Source: Bacillota bacterium
Lineage (GTDB): Bacteria > Bacillota > Clostridia > Acetivibrionales > Acetivibrionaceae
Assembly (NCBI GenBank): GCA_023398495.1
Contig: JAEWSG010000217.1
Location: forward strand, 1 to 22,364
Direction of reading: 5' to 3'
DNA length: 22,364 bases
The position numbers were made by a program, and so were the translations under genes. The notes below the pieces were generated by a model that saw only the letters and a program-made list of their open reading frames with translations, ran no database searches and was not told where the DNA came from. Of this stretch, positions 15,216-22,364 are shown in pieces (the first letter of the stretch is position 1; the number at the start of each line of letters is the position of its first letter).

Positions 15216-16268
15216 TTAAATTTTATATCTTAGGACGCAAACTCTTTTTACTCCAATATTCTGCCAGTATTCTATGTGCCCATCATCCTGCCTAAAATTC
15301 TCAAAGGAGTATTGGTTTGATTTTACATATTCTACAATATCCTTGGTAAAGAGAACATCCAAACCTTCTTCCTTTACTGATGGAAGCTTACTGAATGTAA
15401 ACTCATCATACAATTGTTTGTATTCATCAAACAATAAAACTTTATAAGTTCTGCTAGTGTTCTTATATATTGCATACCATGACCTTATTCTAATAATGTC
15501 ATCAACCATAATATTTCTCTCTTCAATCAAAATATTATGCAGTTTTTTATCCAGATAGAGCACCTTAGAGCTATCCAAATATGTGTGTAAGGCTTTTTTG
15601 TTATTTATATTCTTAAAATTCTTAAGCGATACTTTAAGGAAGTCCGGTTTATCATTCTTAAACAGAACAAGGGTTGCTTCGTTTTTACATAAATACCAGA
15701 TTTCATTATCATCCATATGTATAACTTCGCCGGATAAATTCCTCTCATTAAATATAGGATATAAGAATGGTTCATCCTCAAAAAACTTTACACGCCTTAT
15801 AGCAACATCATTAGCTTCCTTAACAGTAATGGTACATGGCTCGCCCCAAATATCTCGGTCAATAATGACCATTCTTCCCGAACCTGTTGTGTAAATATAA
15901 TTTTTTTTGCTTGAAAAGGACAAATCCTTCTTATCAACGCCTAAAACTCTCTCAAGATTCCTAATCTTATCCTTCTTTAATGAATTCAAAAAACTAGTAG
16001 CTCTTCCAGAGCTCTGATGTATACTATCTATTAAATTATCTTTTAAACTTTTTGAAAGTGTAACTACACCTTCCTTGCTCTTTTCGGATTGTGCAGTCGA
16101 CACATTTGAGGCAACCTCATTGGCAGCCTTTACAACTTCATTATTTCCTTTTTCTTCGACTTGCACCCTTTTTCTTTCAGTTGAACCCGATGATGCAGCT
16201 AAAATGTCTTCCGGAAGCAAATTAATATCTTTCATGGTCACTCTCAAAACGTCTTTTTTATTTTCCAT
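15216..16268 (-). CDS. Hypothetical soluble protein, family not recognised
   Basis: I place the start at 16268 (MENKKDVLRV), because AAGGGGTGG lies just upstream; an upstream ATG at 16304 would add MLFCFLNLRGGF and has no ribosome site. The resulting protein has 350 residues. Residues 1-75 are polar, Ser/Ala/Glu/Lys-rich and probably disordered. The rest alternates short beta-like hydrophobic strands with charged loops (YIYTTGSGRMVIIDRDIWG, EVIHMDDNEIWYLCKNEATL, SSKVLYLDKKLHNILIEERN, TYKVLLFDEYKQLYDEF). There are no membrane helices, no signal peptide and no catalytic motif I know. It has its own sigmaA-type promoter and a terminator hairpin, so it is monocistronic. Confidence 0.8.
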   Translation of the reverse strand: MENKKDVLRVTMKDINLLPEDILAASSGSTERKRVQVEEKGNNEVVKAANEVASNVSTAQSEKSKEGVVTLSKSLKDNLIDSIHQSSGRATSFLNSLKKDKIRNLERVLGVDKKDLSFSSKKNYIYTTGSGRMVIIDRDIWGEPCTITVKEANDVAIRRVKFFEDEPFLYPIFNERNLSGEVIHMDDNEIWYLCKNEATLVLFKNDKPDFLKVSLKNFKNINNKKALHTYLDSSKVLYLDKKLHNILIEERNIMVDDIIRIRSWYAIYKNTSRTYKVLLFDEYKQLYDEFTFSKLPSVKEEGLDVLFTKDIVEYVKSNQYSFENFRQDDGHIEYWQNIGVKRVCVLRYKI

Positions 16269-16356
16269 GAAACCACCCCTTAAATTTAAAAAACAAAACA
16301 ACATAGATAAGATTAAACATTTAATACATATTATACTTATGTCATATTACATAATT

Positions 16357-16385
16357 ATTATAACTGATATCATAAAAAATGCCAA
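16357..16385 (-). promoter_or_regulatory. SigmaA-type promoter of the 15216-16268 gene
   Basis: On the minus strand, TTGGCA (16380-16385) and a perfect TATAAT (16357-16362) are spaced exactly 17 nt, about 90 nt before the start codon. Confidence 0.75.
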
Positions 16386-16417
16386 TACCTTTACAAAAGA
16401 ATTTCCCAGAAGATATT

Positions 16418-16783
16418 TTAATTTGAAACCTTTTGTTTGTCCTTTCTAACAATTTCACATACACCAAGTACCAACAGAAACAATCCAAAGTACTTTTTTA
16501 ATAAAGGACCAGGAAGGCTGATTGCAAGATGGGACCCGATATATGCACCTAATAGTCCGAAAACCATTATAGGAATTGCCGCCTTAAAATCAATTTGCTT
16601 ATTTTTTATATGTACTATCAGTGCAATAAGAGCTGTAGGAATAAAAAATATCAGATTAACACTTTGAGCAACATGTTGGTCAGGATTTGCAAATATAACC
16701 AGTGCAGGGATTAAAACTGTCCCCCCACCAATTCCCATTCCACTTATTATTCCTGAAACAAGTCCAATCAGAAAAAGTATCAT
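16418..16783 (-). CDS. Half-size TauE/SafE (DUF81) family permease, second partner
   Basis: 121 residues with about four hydrophobic helices. The protein begins with the family's glycine-rich first helix and following motif (GLVSGIISGMGIGGGTVLIPAL). It continues to a conserved short helix pair, GLLGAYIGSHLA, and a C-terminal helix ending in a basic tail. Classical TauE/SafE proteins are about 250 residues with two such halves fused. Here the halves are separate genes; this one is the downstream partner, 126 nt after the first. A GGTGGAGGAG site precedes the ATG. The family exports sulfite, sulfoacetate or related anions; the substrate here is unknown. A dimer or heterodimer is required if the usual eight-helix architecture is to form. 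Confidence 0.85.
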   Translation of the reverse strand: MILFLIGLVSGIISGMGIGGGTVLIPALVIFANPDQHVAQSVNLIFFIPTALIALIVHIKNKQIDFKAAIPIMVFGLLGAYIGSHLAISLPGPLLKKYFGLFLLVLGVCEIVRKDKQKVSN

Positions 16784-16909
16784 AACTCCTCCACCTAAAG
16801 CACCTCAAAAAATTCATTGCTCTATTGTTATATAAAACATTATTTTTATTAAACATAACCTGAATGGCATTTTTTGAAACGCAAATTATTAGTTTTCGAA
16901 ATTCATTTA

Positions 16910-17260
16910 TTACAATATCATTCTTACAGCAGCAGCAATCATAAATACTGCAAATATCTTCCTTAATATTCGTGTAGGGCATATATTAAGAAGCTTAGCA
17001 CCTATATAACCTCCAACAACCCCTCCAATCATCACTCTAACCGTAAGCCCCCAATTAATAAAATTGTTGGATATGTAAAGAATTGCACTTACAACGGTCA
17101 ATGGCAAAATGATTGAAATTGCAGTAGCATGAGCCTTATGCTCTTCTTCTTTTAAAAGCAGAATCATGGCAGGAACAGCTATTGTTCCCCCTCCTGATCC
17201 AAAAAGACCGTTTGCCAACCCTGTTGCCAACCCAATAAGTATAAACTTTATATATCTCAT
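16910..17260 (-). CDS. Half-size TauE/SafE (DUF81) family permease, first partner
   Basis: 116 residues with about four helices. It starts ILIGLATGLANGLFGSGGGTIAVPAM in essence, the same glycine-rich first-helix motif as its neighbour. It continues with HKAHATAISIILPLTVVSA and GGVVGGYIGAKLL. The two genes are clearly paralogous, which fits the internal two-fold repeat of full-length TauE proteins. GGAGGG precedes the ATG at 17260. It is transcribed first and the partner follows, so co-expression in one-to-one ratio is likely. I see no frameshift joining the two: a 126-nt gap with stops and a new ribosome site separates them, so this is a genuine split pair, not a broken gene. Confidence 0.85.
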   Translation of the reverse strand: MRYIKFILIGLATGLANGLFGSGGGTIAVPAMILLLKEEEHKAHATAISIILPLTVVSAILYISNNFINWGLTVRVMIGGVVGGYIGAKLLNICPTRILRKIFAVFMIAAAVRMIL

Positions 17261-17412
17261 TAATAGCCCTCCAAATACACTTCAAATATAACTATTTCTG
17301 CTATAAACACTTTCAACTACCTTTCCTTATTGTTATTAAATTCATCAATTATATACATAAAATATCAACACCAGCCTCATACATTTCTGTATAATCATTC
17401 TACAGGTATTGG

Positions 17413-17442
17413 TTGCACTTTTTAAGCTTAATTTGTTATAAT
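17413..17442 (+). promoter_or_regulatory. Strong sigmaA-type promoter of the clpS-clpA-aat operon
   Basis: TTGCAC (17413-17418) and a perfect TATAAT (17437-17442) are spaced 18 nt, with an extended -10 TG at 17434-17435. The start site would be near 17449, so the hairpin beginning at 17455 lies at the very 5' end of the message. Confidence 0.85.
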
Positions 17443-17454
17443 CTTTATTAAGAT

Positions 17455-17542
17455 ATAACGAAAAAATAACATCCCATTTTCATTTATCAAATCAAGTTTT
17501 TTCGTTATACAGGGTAGGAACTTATATTTTAGTCATACCTAA
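17455..17542 (+). promoter_or_regulatory. Conserved leader RNA element, copy 1 (before clpS)
   Basis: A perfect 12-bp stem pairs ATAACGAAAAAA (17455-17466) with TTTTTTCGTTAT (17497-17508) around a 30-nt loop. It is followed by a 34-nt segment (17509-17542) that recurs before clpA. In it, AGG-A-ACT (17516-17522) can pair with AGT-CATA-CCT (17531-17540) around an 8-nt loop, leaving an internal loop of A opposite CATA. The element lies wholly in the 5' leader, 39 nt before the clpS ATG. I do not recognise it as a known riboswitch or protein-binding leader. Confidence 0.7.
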
Positions 17543-17581
17543 ATATGTCAAAGAATTTATTAGCTATGGGAGAAACAGTTT

Positions 17582-17881
17582 ATGTCAGAAAAGGTTGTTT
17601 ACAAGGAAGATACAATAATAGAGTTCAAAAAACCAAAAATGTATAATGTAATACTTCTAAACGATGATTATACTACAATGGATTTTGTTGTAGAGATCCT
17701 CATTGGAGTATTTCATAAGTGTCCTACTGATGCTACTCAGATAATGCTTGATGTTCACCAGAAGGGCAAAGGCATTGTAGGGGCATATACTTATGATATT
17801 GCCTTAACAAAGATTGCACAGGTGGAAGAAATGTCTGCGAAAAGAGATTTCCCTCTGGTAGCAGTTATGGAACCGGAATAA
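17582..17881 (+). CDS. clpS: ATP-dependent Clp protease adaptor ClpS
   Basis: 99 residues, the usual size. ClpS binds destabilising N-terminal residues (Leu, Phe, Tyr, Trp) and hands the substrate to ClpA. The N-degron pocket is intact: LLNDDYTTMDFV carries N27, D28, D29 and M33, and LDVHQKGKG carries H59, the counterpart of the conserved pocket histidine. The C-terminal half of the core (AYTYDIALTKIAQVEEM) is also typical. The first 18 residues are the flexible arm that enters ClpA. The ATG at 17582 follows GGGAG with a 9-nt spacer. It is first in the operon with clpA and aat. Confidence 0.96.
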   Translation: MSEKVVYKEDTIIEFKKPKMYNVILLNDDYTTMDFVVEILIGVFHKCPTDATQIMLDVHQKGKGIVGAYTYDIALTKIAQVEEMSAKRDFPLVAVMEPE

Positions 17882-17906
17882 ATTGTTAAGACTAAATATA
17901 CCTAAG

Positions 17907-18009
17907 GGATAATGAAAAAACAACTTCCTTTATTCTTAATATGGTAATACCTATTAAATCTAAATTTTTCATTATCCAAAGCAGGAACTCAATTTTTAGT
18001 CATACCTAA
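17907..18009 (+). promoter_or_regulatory. Conserved leader RNA element, copy 2 (before clpA)
   Basis: A perfect 13-bp stem pairs GGATAATGAAAAA (17907-17919) with TTTTTCATTATCC (17965-17977) around a 45-nt loop. It is followed by a copy of the clpS-leader segment, 17976-18009, identical to copy 1 at 27 of 34 positions without gaps. The inner pairing AGG-A-ACT (17983-17989) with AGT-CATA-CCT (17998-18007) is retained; all seven differences fall outside these paired bases. An outer stem GACTAAA (17890-17896) with TTTAGTC (17995-18001) is possible only in this copy. It ends 23 nt before the clpA ATG. Confidence 0.7.
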
Positions 18010-18032
18010 TACTTAGAATTGGTGGGGTTTAT

Positions 18033-20306
18033 ATGAAATTGGATGATATAACAAACAGAGTTTTAATGGCCGCATACAATGAGGCAAAATATAAAGGTCA
18101 TGAATACTTTACACCTGAACATATTCTTTATGCCTCACTATTTTTCGACGAAGGTGCAGCCATTATAGAGAGCTGCGGTGCTAATGTCGATATAATTAAG
18201 AATGAACTGGCAAAGTTCTTCGATGAAAATATACCTGTAGTTGATGATGCAGATCCTGTAGAATCGGTAGGTGTTAATAGTATTATGCAGTCTACGGCAT
18301 ATCACTGCATGTCCTCAGGTAAAGACACAATAAGTCTTGGTGACATTATTGTTGCCCTTTTCAACGAAAAAGAATCTTTTGCAAGCTATATACTTCAGAA
18401 AAACGGAGTAAAGAGAATAGATGTTCTGAGGTTTATCTCCCATGGAGTTTCCTTAGTGCCCAAACAAAATGATTATTTCCTCGAAAAAGCAGAGCCCTAC
18501 GTAGACGAATATGAAGAAACATCTCAACCAGACTCGGAACAAAGTGAGTTTTTGAAAAATTTTACAATTGATCTTGTTGAAAAAGCTCAAAAGGGTATGA
18601 TCGATCCCCTTATAGGAAGGGAAAACATTCTCGAACGTACAATACAGGTTCTTTCAAGAAGACTTAAAAACAATCCTATACATGTCGGTGACCCTGGGGT
18701 CGGAAAAACAGCTATAACAGAAGGGCTTGCCAGGCTTATTGTAGAAAACAAGGTGCCAAATTCCTTAAAAGGCAGTAAGATTTACTATCTGGATATGGGT
18801 AGCATGCTAGCCGGAACCAAGTACCGCGGAGATTTTGAGGAACGCATGAAAAAGGTGCTTAATGAAATTCAAAACCAGAAAAATTCCATTGTTTATATAG
18901 ATGAAATTCATACTATAGTTGGAGCCGGATCTGTATCAGACGGTGCAATGGATGCATCAAATATAATAAAGCCGTTTCTTACTCAGGGTGCTTTGCGTTT
19001 TATCGGTTCAACCACTTACGAGGAATATAAAAAGTACTTTGAAAAAGATCGTGCACTTTCAAGAAGGTTTCAAAAAATAGATGTTCCTGAACCTGGTATT
19101 GAAGACACTTATAAAATACTAACAGGTCTTAAAGACAAGTATGAAGATTACCACAGGGTCAAGTATACCGATGAATCCTTAAAACTTGCAGCAGAACTTT
19201 CTGCCAAGTATATACAGGACAGGCATCTACCGGACAAAGCTATAGATGTCATTGATGAAACAGGAGCGTATGTAAGGCTTCATTGTAAGAATGACAAAAA
19301 AGTCATTAAAATAACAGAAAAGGATATCGAACGTACTGTATCATCTATAGCAAAAATACCTCAAAAGTCAGTCTCAGATAGTGAAATTGCTCAACTTAAA
19401 GATTTGGATAAAAAACTTAAAAAAGAAATATTCGGTCAGGACAAAGCCATAGATACTGTTGTTGGAGCTATCAAAAGATCCCGTGCAGGATTTAACGAGC
19501 CTGAAAAGCCTGTGGCATCCCTCTTTTTTGTCGGACCAACAGGCGTAGGAAAAACAGAATTGTGTAAGCAACTATCCTCAGTGCTCGGAATTCCTCTTAT
19601 CAGATTTGATATGAGTGAGTATCAGGAAAAGCATACAGTTGCAAGGCTTATAGGTGCTCCTCCGGGATATGTGGGGTATGAAGAAGGCGGGCTCCTGACA
19701 GATGCAATCAGAAAAACACCTTATTGCGTTCTTCTGCTTGATGAAATTGAAAAAGCCCACCCAGATATATACAATATCCTTCTTCAGATTATGGATTATG
19801 CTACACTTACAGACAATAACGGAAAAAAAGCCGACTTCAGAAATGTAATATTAATAATGACTTCAAATGCAGGTGCACGGGAAGTTGGAAAAGCAATGAT
19901 AGGCTTTGACAATAGAAGTGTTGAAAGAAGTGCAATACTTAAAGAAGTCGAGAGAATATTCTCCCCAGAGTTTAGAAACAGGCTTGATGAAATTGCAGTT
20001 TTCAATCACATAAATGAAGACATGGCACTGCTTATAGCTAAAAAAGCCATGAAAGTATTTGAGGAAAAACTTAAAGCAAAAGATATCAAACTGGCAGTAA
20101 CAAACAAATTCTACAAATGGCTTGCAAAAAAGGGCCTGTCTTCAAATTATGGTGCACGAGAAATTTTGCGGGTAGTACAGGAAAAAATTAAGACCTATTT
20201 TGTGGATGAGGTGTTGTTTGGTCAGCTTTCATCGGGTGGAACAGCTGTAATTGACCTGGTTGATGATGAAGTGAAAATATACCGGAAGAAAGAGGAAACA
20301 GTTTAA
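18033..20306 (+). CDS. clpA: ClpA-type AAA+ unfoldase of the ClpAP protease
   Basis: 757 residues with the ClpA architecture and no middle domain of the ClpB/ClpC type. The N-domain is 1-140; its binding surface takes ClpS. AAA+ domain 1 has Walker A GDPGVGKT (219-226), Walker B VYIDE (287-291) and sensor GSTTYEEY (325-332). AAA+ domain 2 has Walker A GPTGVGKT (501-508), Walker B LLLDE (567-571) and the arginine-finger segment FRNRLDE. The ClpP-docking loop IGF is at 623-625, so a ClpP must be encoded elsewhere. NNPIHVG replaces the usual NNPxLVG before the first P-loop, a small oddity. The start is supported by GGTGGGG. The stop overlaps the aat start (TAATG), indicating translational coupling. 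Confidence 0.97.
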   Translation: MKLDDITNRVLMAAYNEAKYKGHEYFTPEHILYASLFFDEGAAIIESCGANVDIIKNELAKFFDENIPVVDDADPVESVGVNSIMQSTAYHCMSSGKDTISLGDIIVALFNEKESFASYILQKNGVKRIDVLRFISHGVSLVPKQNDYFLEKAEPYVDEYEETSQPDSEQSEFLKNFTIDLVEKAQKGMIDPLIGRENILERTIQVLSRRLKNNPIHVGDPGVGKTAITEGLARLIVENKVPNSLKGSKIYYLDMGSMLAGTKYRGDFEERMKKVLNEIQNQKNSIVYIDEIHTIVGAGSVSDGAMDASNIIKPFLTQGALRFIGSTTYEEYKKYFEKDRALSRRFQKIDVPEPGIEDTYKILTGLKDKYEDYHRVKYTDESLKLAAELSAKYIQDRHLPDKAIDVIDETGAYVRLHCKNDKKVIKITEKDIERTVSSIAKIPQKSVSDSEIAQLKDLDKKLKKEIFGQDKAIDTVVGAIKRSRAGFNEPEKPVASLFFVGPTGVGKTELCKQLSSVLGIPLIRFDMSEYQEKHTVARLIGAPPGYVGYEEGGLLTDAIRKTPYCVLLLDEIEKAHPDIYNILLQIMDYATLTDNNGKKADFRNVILIMTSNAGAREVGKAMIGFDNRSVERSAILKEVERIFSPEFRNRLDEIAVFNHINEDMALLIAKKAMKVFEEKLKAKDIKLAVTNKFYKWLAKKGLSSNYGAREILRVVQEKIKTYFVDEVLFGQLSSGGTAVIDLVDDEVKIYRKKEETV

Positions 20307-20989
20307 TGCCAGTATATAGACTTACCAGGGATTTACTGTTCCCTCACCCTTCACTTTCAAATGAAGACGGGCTGCTGGCTGTAGGAGGAGACCTCTCTGC
20401 TGAGCGTCTTCTTCTTGCATATGAGAATGGTATCTTCCCTTGGTACGAGGAAAGACACCCAATAATGTGGTGGTCACCTGATCCAAGGTGCATTCTTTAT
20501 CCAAAAAACCTTAAAGTATCAAAATCGATGGAAAAAGTTTTTAAAAAAAGTACGTTTAAGGTTACCTATGATATATGTTTTCGTAATGTAATAAGCATGT
20601 GCTGCAAACTCAGAAGCGGCAACACATGGATAACCGAGGATATGCTTGAAAGCTATTGTGCATTGCACAAGCTTGGTTTTGCACATTCCGTCGAAACCTG
20701 GTTTGGTGAAGATCTGGTCGGAGGGCTTTATGGTATCTCCTTGGGAAAATGCTTTTTTGGCGAGTCAATGTTTTCAACCATGGACAATGCTTCAAAAACA
20801 GCACTTATAATACTGACAAGAGAACTTAGCCAAGTTGGATTCCACTTTATAGACTGCCAGGTGTACAGTAAACACCTTGAATCGCTTGGTGCAGTTAATG
20901 TACCTCGTGATGTTTTTTTACACGAACTTGAAATAGGTCTTAGCCATGATACCATCAGAGGTACTTGGCATAGATTCAAAGACAGCTGA
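20306..20989 (+). CDS. aat: Leucyl/phenylalanyl-tRNA-protein transferase
   Basis: 227 residues, normal length. The enzyme transfers Leu or Phe from aminoacyl-tRNA to N-terminal Lys or Arg of proteins, creating a type 2 N-degron for ClpS. Characteristic segments are GLLAVGGDLS (22-31), YENGIFPWYEE, MWWSPDPRCIL, GNTWITEDM, the acetyltransferase-like core VGGLYGISLGKCFFGESMFS, and FIDCQVYSKHLESLGA. All active-site stretches are present. The ATG overlaps the clpA stop by one base. This places the producer of the degradation signal in the same operon as its reader and unfoldase. Confidence 0.97.
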   Translation: MPVYRLTRDLLFPHPSLSNEDGLLAVGGDLSAERLLLAYENGIFPWYEERHPIMWWSPDPRCILYPKNLKVSKSMEKVFKKSTFKVTYDICFRNVISMCCKLRSGNTWITEDMLESYCALHKLGFAHSVETWFGEDLVGGLYGISLGKCFFGESMFSTMDNASKTALIILTRELSQVGFHFIDCQVYSKHLESLGAVNVPRDVFLHELEIGLSHDTIRGTWHRFKDS

Positions 20990-21029
20990 AATACTTTTGT
21001 TCTTAGAAAGTTGAACAGGATGGTGTGAA

Positions 21030-22142
21030 ATGGATATAAAGAAAAACATTAAAAAACTGGGTTTTGTATTTCTTATTCCTGCAGGCCTTCTACTTAGTTA
21101 CCTTTCAACTTTTTCCAACGAAGTAGTTGAAAGTGTCTACTCCTCCGGGGTTTACAAAGTAATTGTCGCGCCTTTAAACCTTATTTCGGGATTTTTCCCT
21201 TTTTCTCTAGGTGAAGCCCTCTTAGTTGGCTTTGTTGTGCTAATTATAGTAAAGCTTATACGTTTTATAACCAATTTAATTAAAGTACCTGCCAAATCAA
21301 AGCAATTTTTCTTTGGCTCACTTATTAATATTGCAGTCTTCATAAGTGTACTATATTTTTCATTTATTGTGATATGGGGCCTAAACTATCAAAGACTTCC
21401 TTTTTCTCAGATAGCAGCTCTAGATGTTCAAAATGCTTCAGTTGAAGAACTTGCCGCTTTATGTGAAAATCTTGTCATGCAAGCTAATGAGCTTAGAAAA
21501 TACGTAAAAGAAGATGAAAATGGTGTAATGATACTTTCAGAAGGTAAACAGGACGCATTAAAACGTGCATATAAAGGATATGAAAATGCTTCAGAAATTT
21601 ATCTTGAATTTAAAGGTTTTTATTCCAGACCAAAAAGCATAATCCTGTCTGAGGTCATGTCTTATTTAGGAATTGAAGGGATATATTCTCCCTTCACCGG
21701 CGAAGCAAACGTAAATGCAGCGATTAACGATGCTCCATTTCCTTTTACAACCTGCCATGAAATGGCTCATCAAAGAGGTTTTGCAAGAGAGGATGAAGCA
21801 AATTTTATTGCCTATATCGCCTGCAAACTTCATCCTGATAAGGACTTTCAATATTCAGGAATGTTATACGCATTAATTTATGCATCAAATGCCTTATACC
21901 AAAATGCTCCCGACAGATATTCACAAATAAGGCACAATTACTCTAATGGTATTATAAGAGACCTTAATTCTATAAACCAATACTGGAAGAAGTATGAAAC
22001 ACCTGTGCAGGAGTTCTCTTCTTCGGTAAATGATACCTATCTGAAAGCAAACAGGCAAGAAGATGGTGTCAAAAGTTACGGAAGAATGGTTGATCTTTTA
22101 ATCGCAGAAAACAAAACCGCAAAGCGGCTTTTGTTACCTTGA
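21030..22142 (+). CDS. DUF3810-type membrane protein with HExxH zinc-protease motif
   Basis: 370 residues. Three hydrophobic helices lie at the N-terminus (about 10-28, 61-80 and 98-118), then a soluble domain of 250 residues. It contains TCHEMAHQRGFAREDEANF, a gluzincin-like HExxH (243-247) with a downstream Glu (256) as candidate third ligand, preceded by INDAPFPFT. This matches the DUF3810 family of Firmicutes, predicted zinc metallopeptidases of unknown substrate. The soluble domain is most likely extracytoplasmic, but orientation is not certain. It starts 40 nt after aat and shares the operon terminator, so it may be co-expressed with the N-degron genes. A functional link is inference from position only. 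Confidence 0.85.
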   Translation: MDIKKNIKKLGFVFLIPAGLLLSYLSTFSNEVVESVYSSGVYKVIVAPLNLISGFFPFSLGEALLVGFVVLIIVKLIRFITNLIKVPAKSKQFFFGSLINIAVFISVLYFSFIVIWGLNYQRLPFSQIAALDVQNASVEELAALCENLVMQANELRKYVKEDENGVMILSEGKQDALKRAYKGYENASEIYLEFKGFYSRPKSIILSEVMSYLGIEGIYSPFTGEANVNAAINDAPFPFTTCHEMAHQRGFAREDEANFIAYIACKLHPDKDFQYSGMLYALIYASNALYQNAPDRYSQIRHNYSNGIIRDLNSINQYWKKYETPVQEFSSSVNDTYLKANRQEDGVKSYGRMVDLLIAENKTAKRLLLP

Positions 22143-22236
22143 AAGTCCATCAGGAAATTATGGCATCCGGCTCTTATATACACTGATACTGCTACATTAT
22201 AAGTATCAATTAACACCATAATTTTCTTATAATCAG

Positions 22237-22280
22237 AAGGGGCTGTTGCACTAAGAAATTAGTGTAGCAGCCCTTTTTAC
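22237..22280 (+). terminator. Rho-independent terminator of the clpS-clpA-aat-DUF3810 operon
   Basis: An 18-bp stem (22237-22254 with 22259-22276), GC-rich at its base and containing two G-U pairs, is capped by a GAAA tetraloop and followed by a T run. It lies about 95 nt after the last stop codon, with no terminator visible earlier in the operon. Confidence 0.95.
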
Positions 22281-22364
22281 TTGCAAAAAACAATTGCCAG
22301 ACTATTCAAAGTCCAGCAAAAGGTGTAAAATATTTTTATGCTAGTAAAAAATTTAACACATAAA

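Noticed and set aside
16680..16982. Minus-strand ORF of about 100 residues bridging the two TauE halves.
   Set aside because: It overlaps both transporter genes in another frame, is Cys/Asn-rich in a random-looking way and has no ribosome site.
16418..17260. A single TauE gene broken by frameshift.
   Set aside because: Each half has its own start, ribosome site and stop, with 126 nt between; the halves are paralogous to each other, as expected for separate subunits.
17455..17508. Terminator of a transcript ahead of clpS, because of the long stem with T run.
   Set aside because: The T run lies inside the stem, not after it, and the upstream promoter starts only about 6 nt before the stem.
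17509..17522. T-box riboswitch, because AGGGTAGGAAC resembles the T-box antiterminator AGGGTGGNACC.
   Set aside because: There is no specifier loop stem or terminator/antiterminator pair of normal size, the leader is under 140 nt, and copy 2 has AAGCAGGAAC, which breaks the resemblance.

Overview
The window looks like chromosomal DNA of an AT-rich, endospore-forming member of the Clostridia. The evidence is AT-rich intergenic sequence, strong AGGAGG-type ribosome binding sites, a prkA-yhbH-spoVR sporulation-type operon, a complete clpS-clpA-aat N-degron operon (unusual for Bacilli, plausible for Clostridia) and half-length TauE-like transporter genes. The assignment is inference from gene content, not a species call.

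Layout. 1-1175: a type III toxin-antitoxin locus on the minus strand, with promoter, three 37-38-nt ToxI RNA repeats, an internal terminator, toxN and a downstream terminator. 1290-1925: a decayed stretch with a 5'-truncated zinc-ribbon/membrane ORF and a strongly structured non-coding segment. 1926-2040: a 115-bp MITE-like element made of two palindromes; a second copy, inverted and 106/115 identical, lies at 11932-12046. Between the copies are two minus-strand groups. 2038-6755 holds a SAM/SAH salvage cluster (transporter, purine nucleoside phosphorylase, S-adenosylhomocysteine hydrolase, MTA/SAH deaminase). 6977-11623 holds prkA-yhbH-spoVR.

12194-15069 (plus strand) encodes an unrecognised membrane protein with two Cna-B-like repeats, then a protein with a Tyr/Asn/Pro-rich tail and a beta-sandwich domain. 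15216-17260 (minus strand) has an orphan soluble protein with its own promoter and a pair of half-size TauE/SafE-type permease genes. 17413-22279 (plus strand) is one transcription unit, from a very good promoter to a very good terminator: clpS, clpA, aat and a DUF3810-type membrane metalloprotease.

How the genes work together. Aat adds Leu or Phe to certain protein N-termini, ClpS recognises the resulting N-degrons, and ClpA unfolds the substrate for ClpP (not in the window). In the SAH cluster, SAH is split to homocysteine and adenosine, or deaminated directly, and the 6-oxopurine nucleoside is phosphorolysed by a PNP that carries the residues expected for 6-oxopurines. PrkA, YhbH and SpoVR are a conserved trio induced during sporulation or stationary phase.

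The most novel signal is a conserved RNA leader present twice in one operon, before clpS and before clpA. Each copy has a long A/T-rich stem with different sequence but preserved pairing, followed by a 34-nt segment alignable without gaps (27/34 identical). I do not recognise it as any known riboswitch. Next in interest are the covarying ToxI pseudoknots, the paired palindromic MITEs, and the structured RNA-like segment at 1714-1822.
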